Of a stretch of DNA of 39,730 nucleotides, positions 34,562 through 39,730 are shown one piece after another (position 1 is the stretch's first letter; each line of letters starts with the position of its first letter). This DNA comes from Ignavibacteriota bacterium (GTDB lineage Bacteria; Bacteroidota; Ignavibacteria; UBA10030; UBA6906): assembly GCA_016218065.1 (NCBI GenBank), contig JACRFA010000220.1:1-39730 (forward strand). The letters run 5' to 3'. The notes under the pieces were generated by a model. It had not been told where the DNA came from and did no database searches. It worked only from the letters and a program-made list of their open reading frames with translations. The translations under genes were made by a program, and so were the position numbers.

Positions 34562-36726
34562 AGCGATGTCATAATGGGAAACCGTTTTGCTTCACACCTG
34601 ATGCCGACACGGGTCCCGACTTTCACTTGCGTTCCCGCGCTGATCGACTGCGACGCCACGAGTCCCGATCCTTCGATCTTTACGTCAAGCCGCGCAGCGG
34701 TCAGTTGATTCAACGCTCTGCGCAGCGACATTCCTTTGAGCTGCGGAACGATAGTGTAGCCGCCTGCGACCGTCGTTGCTACGCCGCTCGTCGCGAGCCG
34801 AACAGTCTGGCTGCGCGCAATTCTCGTTCCTGCCTCGGGCGCTTGCTTCGTTACGATTATTCCTTCGCCCGTTACCTCTACCTCGAATCCCAGCGCTTCG
34901 AGCGTACGAGTTGCAGATTCCACTTCAATCGCGCGCACGTCGGGAGTCGTGAGCAGCTCCTCCTGGCCAACAGGAGACGGCGCTGCCTGCGCGAGCGCGC
35001 TTGATGTGGCCATCACCTTCTCGGCAATGTTCTTGACGATCGGCGCGCTGGCAACGCCGCCGTAGTAACCGAGTTTCCTGGGATTGTCGAGCATCGCCAG
35101 ACAAACCACCTGCGGATTCTCGGCCGGGAACATTCCCACAAATGATGCCGTGTAGCTCGAGAGTGAATATCTGCCGTCGATGATTTTCCGTGACGTTCCC
35201 GTCTTGCCGGCGATATGAACAACGGCGCTCTTCGCGGCGGTTGCGGTTCCCCGCTCGACCACGCCGCGCATAAACGACCGGATCGTATCCGCGGTGGATT
35301 GCGAGATCACGCGTCGGATCACCTCAGCGTTGGTTTCTGATGAGACCACATTGTGTTCATCGAGCACTTGCTTGAGAATGTACGGCCGCATGAGTTTGCC
35401 ACCGTTGGCCACAGCCGCATACGCAGCCGCGAGTTGCAACGGCGTGACGCCCACTTCGTATCCGTAGGCCATCGTGTTCAATGTTGTGCGTGACCACTCG
35501 TTGGGGCGCTTCAACTGTCCGCCGACTTCACCCGGCAATTCCAGTCCGGTCGGAGTTCCGAAGCCATAGTTCCGTGCGGTGGTGTACATGTTCGCCGCGC
35601 CGATGATGTCTGACGCTTTCGCCATGACGATGTTGCTCGAAAGCTCAACCGCCTCGCGGAACGTCAACATCCCATACTGATGAACATCCGTGATCGGCTT
35701 TGGCCGTCCCTTGACAACGTATTTCCCTTTCTCCGCGTAGAATTTTTGAGTCGGATCGATCAGCTTATGTTCCAGCGCGGCGGAGACTGTCACAACCTTG
35801 AAGACGGAACCCGGCTCAAACACATCGGTGATGACGCGGTTCTTTGTTGCTGCCGGGTCGGCAAGCTGATAGTAGTTGGGATTGATGCTCGGCCAGCTTG
35901 CCATAGCGAGAATCTCGCCCGTCGCCGGATCGAGCACAAGCACAAGTCCGCTTGATGCCCCGTTGGCTTCAATGCCTTTTTTGAGTTCTTCTTCTGCGAC
36001 CGACTGGATATCAAGATCGATCGTCAGCACAATGTTGTTGCCGTTGATCGGCTCGACACGCGGATAATCGACAGTCGGTCGCTTCCTGCCGAGGCCATCA
36101 CGCTGCATGATGAGAAAGCCGTTCTTTCCCTTCAGCTGCTGTTCGAATTCCAGTTCGATCCCGCTCAGACCATTGTTGTCGATATCGGTAAAGCCTAGCG
36201 CCTGACCCGCGACATGATCGTAGTGATAGATGCGTCGAGGCTCATTCATTTGAATGATGCCGTCGAACTCCGTCGCCTTGATGCGTGCAGCCGTCTCGGG
36301 ATTCGCTCGCCGTTCGAGCCAGACAAAACGCGAGTTATTTTTGCGACTCCGCGCGCGGTAATCCGATCTCCGCGATTCACCAAACACCCGCGCAAAACGA
36401 TCGGCAATCTTCTCCGCATCCTTGGCTGCAAACTTTGGATCTGCCGCGTACGACACAGCCATCGAGCTTGAGACGAGGATCTTTCCGTTTCGGTCGTAGA
36501 TGTTGCCGCGTGAGGCAAGAAGCGGAACGTTAACTTCATATTGCTTCTTGGCAATCTCGCGGTACTTCGCCGATTCAAAAACCTGAATCTGGACAAGCCT
36601 TGCGGCGACAACGGCGAAGAAGATCAGCAAGCCGATTTTCAACCAGAGGAGCCGTACCAACGATTGATGAGCGGGGTCCGGCTTCTCGCCTGATTGCGAT
36701 GGCGTATTGTGCGCGTTGTTCATCAC
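34558..36726 (-). CDS. Class B penicillin-binding protein (FtsI/SpoVD type) with PASTA repeats
   Basis: A septal transpeptidase that cross-links the polymer made by FtsW. It has one N-terminal transmembrane helix (LLWLKIGLLIFFAVVAARLVQI) and a dimerisation domain (ASRGNIYDRNGKILVSS). The catalytic domain has SVFK (Ser307), SSN (ELSSNIVMAK) and KTGT (IAGKTGTSRK). Two C-terminal PASTA-like repeats follow (VESATRTLEALGFEVEV; LKGMSLRRALNQLTAARLDVKI). The length of 722 is expected with PASTA. GTG 36726 or ATG 36723 starts it, overlapping the ftsL-like stop. Confidence 0.94.
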   Translation of the reverse strand: MMNNAHNTPSQSGEKPDPAHQSLVRLLWLKIGLLIFFAVVAARLVQIQVFESAKYREIAKKQYEVNVPLLASRGNIYDRNGKILVSSSMAVSYAADPKFAAKDAEKIADRFARVFGESRRSDYRARSRKNNSRFVWLERRANPETAARIKATEFDGIIQMNEPRRIYHYDHVAGQALGFTDIDNNGLSGIELEFEQQLKGKNGFLIMQRDGLGRKRPTVDYPRVEPINGNNIVLTIDLDIQSVAEEELKKGIEANGASSGLVLVLDPATGEILAMASWPSINPNYYQLADPAATKNRVITDVFEPGSVFKVVTVSAALEHKLIDPTQKFYAEKGKYVVKGRPKPITDVHQYGMLTFREAVELSSNIVMAKASDIIGAANMYTTARNYGFGTPTGLELPGEVGGQLKRPNEWSRTTLNTMAYGYEVGVTPLQLAAAYAAVANGGKLMRPYILKQVLDEHNVVSSETNAEVIRRVISQSTADTIRSFMRGVVERGTATAAKSAVVHIAGKTGTSRKIIDGRYSLSSYTASFVGMFPAENPQVVCLAMLDNPRKLGYYGGVASAPIVKNIAEKVMATSSALAQAAPSPVGQEELLTTPDVRAIEVESATRTLEALGFEVEVTGEGIIVTKQAPEAGTRIARSQTVRLATSGVATTVAGGYTIVPQLKGMSLRRALNQLTAARLDVKIEGSGLVASQSISAGTQVKVGTRVGIRCEAKRFPIMTSL

Positions 36727-37217
36727 TTTTCCCTAAACTCCTCCAACTTCTCCTCATCAACATCAAACGATTGTGCAGCTTCTCGCGCATGCGCCAGCCC
36801 GAGATCTTTTGCCTTATCGCTGACACGCTCCCACGCCGACTTACGGTTGATCTCCGACTTCAGCACGTTGTTCTCGTTCACGATCGTGTCGTACTTCGTA
36901 CGCAGACGATGGACGTCAACAACAAGCTCGTTGACGATCAGGATGTTGCCGATGTACAGAACAATCGCAATGGCCGCGAAGAAGAGTACCGAAATGATGC
37001 TGAATGTCGATCGCCGCTTCTTCGGCGTTATCTTCTTGTTCGATGGACGCGCAGCATAACCGGGATTCTTCGGCTTTACATCGCCGCTATAAATCCGTCG
37101 AGCGTCCTGCTCAGGCGCTCGCTGCGCGACCGGCTGCGGTTTTGCCCGTGTGTTCTTCGTGTCGGCATCGGCACGAGCAAGAAGTTCGGTCATATCGCTT
37201 GCGAGCTTGCGCGCCAT
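36723..37217 (-). CDS. ftsL: FtsL/DivIC-like division protein
   Basis: This 164-residue bitopic protein has a long basic, proline-containing cytosolic tail, one transmembrane helix (FSIISVLFFAAIAIVLYIGNILIV) and a leucine-zipper-like coiled coil (LRTKYDTIVNENNVLKSEINR). FtsL is poorly conserved in sequence; the call rests on topology and on its position between rsmH and the PBP gene, the standard ftsL slot. It probably complexes with FtsQ. Confidence 0.82.
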   Translation of the reverse strand: MARKLASDMTELLARADADTKNTRAKPQPVAQRAPEQDARRIYSGDVKPKNPGYAARPSNKKITPKKRRSTFSIISVLFFAAIAIVLYIGNILIVNELVVDVHRLRTKYDTIVNENNVLKSEINRKSAWERVSDKAKDLGLAHAREAAQSFDVDEEKLEEFREK

Positions 37218-37219
37218 TG

Positions 37220-38164
37220 CTATCCCATCATCTTCGTAACAATTGCCAGCCTTTCGGCGACTCTCATCTTTGCGCTCCGCGCGCGCGGATTGTGCGCAAC
37301 TTCTTCCTCCGATGCGAGCACCGGAGATTTCGTCAGAATGCGAAGCGTCGGAAAAACGACAGTGTCGGGAACGTACTTATGGCCGGAGGGAATTCGATCG
37401 AGAGATGCATTCCTGAAAAACATCTTCACAATGCGATCTTCAAGCGAGTGATAGGCAATCACCACGATGCGCCCCCCCGGCGCAATCAACTCCACTGAAT
37501 CGGTAAGCACTTGTTCCAGACTTCTCAACTCGTCATTCACTTCAATGCGTATCGCCTGAAACACACGCGCAAGCGTCTTGACGAGAAACTTCTTCCCCAC
37601 AGCAGACTCGACAACCGCGGCGAGCGCGCCTGTTGTTTGCACAGGCCTTGCATCAACGAGCCGACGGGCGATGCGGCGCGAGTTTCTTTCCTCACCATAC
37701 TTCCAGATCACTTCGGCAAGCCGGTCTACGTCGTAGCTGTTGACAACGTCCCAACCGGTAAGCGCCTGTCGCCGATCCATTCTCATATCAATCTTTTCAT
37801 CCCCGCGAAAGGAAAATCCTTTTGACTCTTCATCGATCTGATATGAAGAAACACCAAGATCGAGGAGGATGCCGCTTACACGTCCGACGCCGAGTCTCGC
37901 CAATTCGGCTCGGAGATATCTGAAATTCGAATGAACGAACGTAACATGTTCTGCGTATTTTTCCAGCCGACGGGTCGCAGCTCGGAGCGCGTCCTCATCG
38001 GCATCAAGGCCAATCAACCGTCCCTTCGTTCCCAGCCGTTCGCAAATCGCTTGCGCATGTCCGCCACCGCCCAGTGTTCCGTCAACATACGTTCCATCAC
38101 TATCTGAGACGAGAAACTTCACGCTCTCATCGCGCAACACCGGAGTGTGGAAACTGCTGCTCAC
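37220..38164 (-). CDS. rsmH: 16S rRNA N4-cytidine methyltransferase RsmH
   Basis: This SAM-dependent enzyme (MraW) methylates C1402 of 16S rRNA. Motifs present are FHTPVLRDESV, YVDGTLGGGGHAQAI (SAM loop), GLDADEDAL, LLDLGVSSYQID and VVIAYHSLEDRIVK. At 314 residues it is normal. The GTG start overlaps the mraZ stop (GTGA). It is second in the dcw cluster. Confidence 0.97.
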   Translation of the reverse strand: MSSSFHTPVLRDESVKFLVSDSDGTYVDGTLGGGGHAQAICERLGTKGRLIGLDADEDALRAATRRLEKYAEHVTFVHSNFRYLRAELARLGVGRVSGILLDLGVSSYQIDEESKGFSFRGDEKIDMRMDRRQALTGWDVVNSYDVDRLAEVIWKYGEERNSRRIARRLVDARPVQTTGALAAVVESAVGKKFLVKTLARVFQAIRIEVNDELRSLEQVLTDSVELIAPGGRIVVIAYHSLEDRIVKMFFRNASLDRIPSGHKYVPDTVVFPTLRILTKSPVLASEEEVAHNPRARSAKMRVAERLAIVTKMMG

Positions 38165-38613
38165 ATTACTTTCTTCTGCAAAACCGTCTGCGCGACATCC
38201 TCATACGAGTTTTGCTGCGATGCCAAATACTTACTATATTCATTCGGGTTCCACACTTCGATATGCTCGAGTATCCCAAGGATCAACACTTCGCTTTCAA
38301 TGGACGCGAATTGAAGCAGATCTTTCGGAATGATGATGCGTGCTTGCGCGTCGAGCGTGGACTCCATGGCCTGATGCAAGAGCAGGCGCATGAAAAATCT
38401 GTGTTGCGAATTTGTCGGCGACAGTTCGCGAATGTTCTGCTCGAGCTTGATCCACTCGTCGTGCGGATAGATGTAGATGCACTTTTCGAATCCGCGCGTA
38501 ACGGTGAACGTGTCGTTCGATTCGGGCGCGACATACTTTCGCAAGCGGGCGGGAATGTTGATGCGCCCTTTGCTGTCAATCGAATAGGTGTATGAACCCT
38601 TGAATGCTGACAT
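38161..38613 (-). CDS. mraZ: Transcriptional regulator MraZ
   Basis: This dcw repressor is an AbrB-like protein with two copies of the MraZ fold: KGSYTYSIDSKGRINIPARLRKYV and later STLDAQARIIIPKDLLQFA. The ORF track begins at GTG 38673, but family members start at the equivalent of MSAFKGSY (ATG 38613), giving 150 residues. The longer start would overlap the MraZ-box-like repeats, which supports 38613. It is the first gene of the cluster. Confidence 0.95.
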   Translation of the reverse strand: MSAFKGSYTYSIDSKGRINIPARLRKYVAPESNDTFTVTRGFEKCIYIYPHDEWIKLEQNIRELSPTNSQHRFFMRLLLHQAMESTLDAQARIIIPKDLLQFASIESEVLILGILEHIEVWNPNEYSKYLASQQNSYEDVAQTVLQKKVM

Positions 38614-38656
38614 CGGAGCCTTGCAAGTTTCACCAAAGAGTGGTGTGGGTGACTTA

Positions 38657-38680
38657 TCCCTTTTCACCCACAATTACCCA
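38657..38680 (-). promoter_or_regulatory. MraZ-box-like repeats in the mraZ leader
   Basis: On the minus strand TGGGT occurs twice at an exact 10-base period, then AGGGA one base short of a third period. MraZ is known to bind TGGGN repeats with 5-base spacers upstream of mraZ. The second repeat also forms an 8-bp inverted pair (GTGGGTGA with TCACCCAC) that reaches 38646. Confidence 0.65.
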
Positions 38681-38692
38681 CTGCGGTGTGTT

Positions 38693-38720
38693 AAGATAAG
38701 CAAAACAAATGTAAAGTCAA
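38693..38720 (-). promoter_or_regulatory. Sigma70-like promoter of the dcw cluster
   Basis: On the minus strand TTGACT (38715-38720) and TATCTT (38693-38698) are spaced by 16 bases. The MraZ-box-like repeats begin about 13 bases downstream of the -10, a placement that suits repression. Confidence 0.6.
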
Positions 38721-38779
38721 GAGAAAACGTCAGAATTTGAGCCGTTTTAGCCCAAAATCTCTGCGAACCATCCGTGCCG

Positions 38780-39715
38780 ATGGCGGGCCAGCGTAACAGG
38801 AGTGCATTGTCCAATTACTTTCACATTGCAGTCGCGTGGGATTGGGAATTTGACCGCGAGTTTGTCGCTATTCTGGAGAGGAATGTTCAGGGGCAGCGAA
38901 TGCTTTCCTACTCCGTTTCTCACCACAATGCCGCAGAAACGCTTCAGAAGCTTCAAAATGGGGAGTTGAAGTTCGGCGCCTTCCTCGATAGGGCCGGCGA
39001 TGGAGACGAAAAATTTGCGCCACTTGCCCACTATCTCCGGCGAACGCCGACGCTGTTCCTCAATCATCCCGACCGGATCCATCACGCGATCGATAAGGCC
39101 ACGATGCATCTTGAGTTTATTCAGAAAGGAATCGATGTCCCGTTCTCCATCATCATCTCACCGTATGCGAAGAAGAAGGAGATTGAACTTCGGCTCAGCG
39201 ACATTGCGAAACTCAAGTGGCCGTTCATCATCAAGCCGGCGAACACAACCGGAGGCGGGATTGGCGTTGTACTGAACGCTGCATCGCTTCAGGACATCAT
39301 CAACTCACGGCAACATCACCGCAACGACAAGTATCTGCTGCAAGAGAAGATTGCACCGTTCATGCTGAACGGGAAGAAGGGATGGTTCCGCGTGTTTTGT
39401 GTATTTGGTGATGTGATTCCCTGTTGGTGGGACGACGAGACGCACATCTACTCCATCATAAAGAACCATGAGATGAAGCAGCATCGACTTCGTCCGCTCG
39501 TCTCAATCGCGAAGCGAATCTTTGAAGTCTGCAAGCTCGAATTCTTTTCGACGGAGATCGCCGTGACGGAGGGAAGAAAGTTTGTCGCGGTGGATTACGT
39601 CAACGATATCTGCGACATGCGACTTCAATCGCTGCATATCGACGGCGTGCCTGACTCGGTGGTGCAGGAGATCTGTAAGAAGATTGCGCGCCACGTCAAA
39701 GCCCGGCTCCGATAA
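38780..39715 (+). CDS. ATP-grasp domain protein
   Basis: A protein of about 311 residues, divergent from mraZ. The N-terminal half is a pre-ATP-grasp-like fold ending in LFLNHPDRIHHAIDKATMHL. The C-terminal half has ATP-grasp features: FIIKPANTTGGGIGVV (lysine and Gly-rich loop), YLLQEKI, and metal-site-like FFSTEIAVTEGRKFVAVDYVNDICDMR. Such enzymes ligate a carboxylate to an amine or thiol; it may be a RimK/YheC-type relative, but the substrate is unknown. The ORF track starts at GTG 38774; the ATG two codons later is equally possible. Confidence 0.75.
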   Translation: MAGQRNRSALSNYFHIAVAWDWEFDREFVAILERNVQGQRMLSYSVSHHNAAETLQKLQNGELKFGAFLDRAGDGDEKFAPLAHYLRRTPTLFLNHPDRIHHAIDKATMHLEFIQKGIDVPFSIIISPYAKKKEIELRLSDIAKLKWPFIIKPANTTGGGIGVVLNAASLQDIINSRQHHRNDKYLLQEKIAPFMLNGKKGWFRVFCVFGDVIPCWWDDETHIYSIIKNHEMKQHRLRPLVSIAKRIFEVCKLEFFSTEIAVTEGRKFVAVDYVNDICDMRLQSLHIDGVPDSVVQEICKKIARHVKARLR

Positions 39716-39730
39716 GGCGAACATTTCTTG

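Overview
The window is a 39.7-kb bacterial chromosomal segment, GC-rich by eye (about mid-50s percent). It is dominated by two housekeeping blocks: an ATP synthase operon on the + strand and a nearly complete division and cell wall (dcw) cluster on the - strand. Several traits point to a Gram-negative member of the FCB group, most like Ignavibacteria, Chlorobi or Kryptonia: an atp operon that ends after atpG without atpDC, bactofilin and M23 peptidase genes directly upstream of atp, meso-DAP-type MurE, small outer-membrane barrels and a GT9 glycosyltransferase. Shine-Dalgarno sites are common, which also fits that group better than typical Bacteroidetes. No rRNA or 16S marker is present, so the placement is an inference.

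Layout. Bases 1-9.0 kb hold mixed genes: a 5'-truncated ECF sigma factor, a secreted LiaF-like/toast-rack protein, two tandem small beta-barrel paralogues, a lipoprotein with a degenerate CHAT domain, threonine synthase, a membrane-anchored alpha/beta hydrolase and a GT9 glycosyltransferase. Bases 9.0-15.9 kb hold M23 peptidase, bactofilin and atpZ-atpI-atpB-atpE-atpF-atpH-atpA-atpG, closed by a clear terminator. atpH carries an in-frame TGA that removes its last 31 codons. Bases 15.9-19.4 kb are an accessory island with an AraC-type regulator, a long leader, a cytosolic-looking zincin metalloprotease and a small companion protein. Bases 19.4-38.7 kb, read right to left, are mraZ-rsmH-ftsL-pbp-murE-murF-mraY-[MNT-HEPN]-murD-ftsW-[murG fragment, GIY-YIG cassette]-murG-[PH-like membrane protein]-murC-mini-murB-ftsQ-ftsA-ftsZ. 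Most genes in it overlap by 1-4 bases or sit within a few bases of each other. A sigma70-type promoter and MraZ-box-like repeats precede mraZ. Bases 38.8-39.7 kb hold a divergent ATP-grasp protein.

The most unusual structure is at 26.43-27.17 kb. A small GIY-YIG nuclease gene is enclosed almost to the base by two roughly 125-bp elements with identical 11-bp terminal inverted repeats (TGTCATTCTGA). This unit is flanked by a perfect 66-bp duplication of the 5' end of murG. It lies between ftsW and murG, leaves a 30-codon murG fragment next to ftsW, and the element terminus supplies the start codon of the intact murG. It resembles a REP/RAYT-type arrangement with a GIY-YIG nuclease in place of the HUH transposase. 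A second notable item is the protein in the murB slot: half the normal length, without the central region and without recognisable catalytic residues.
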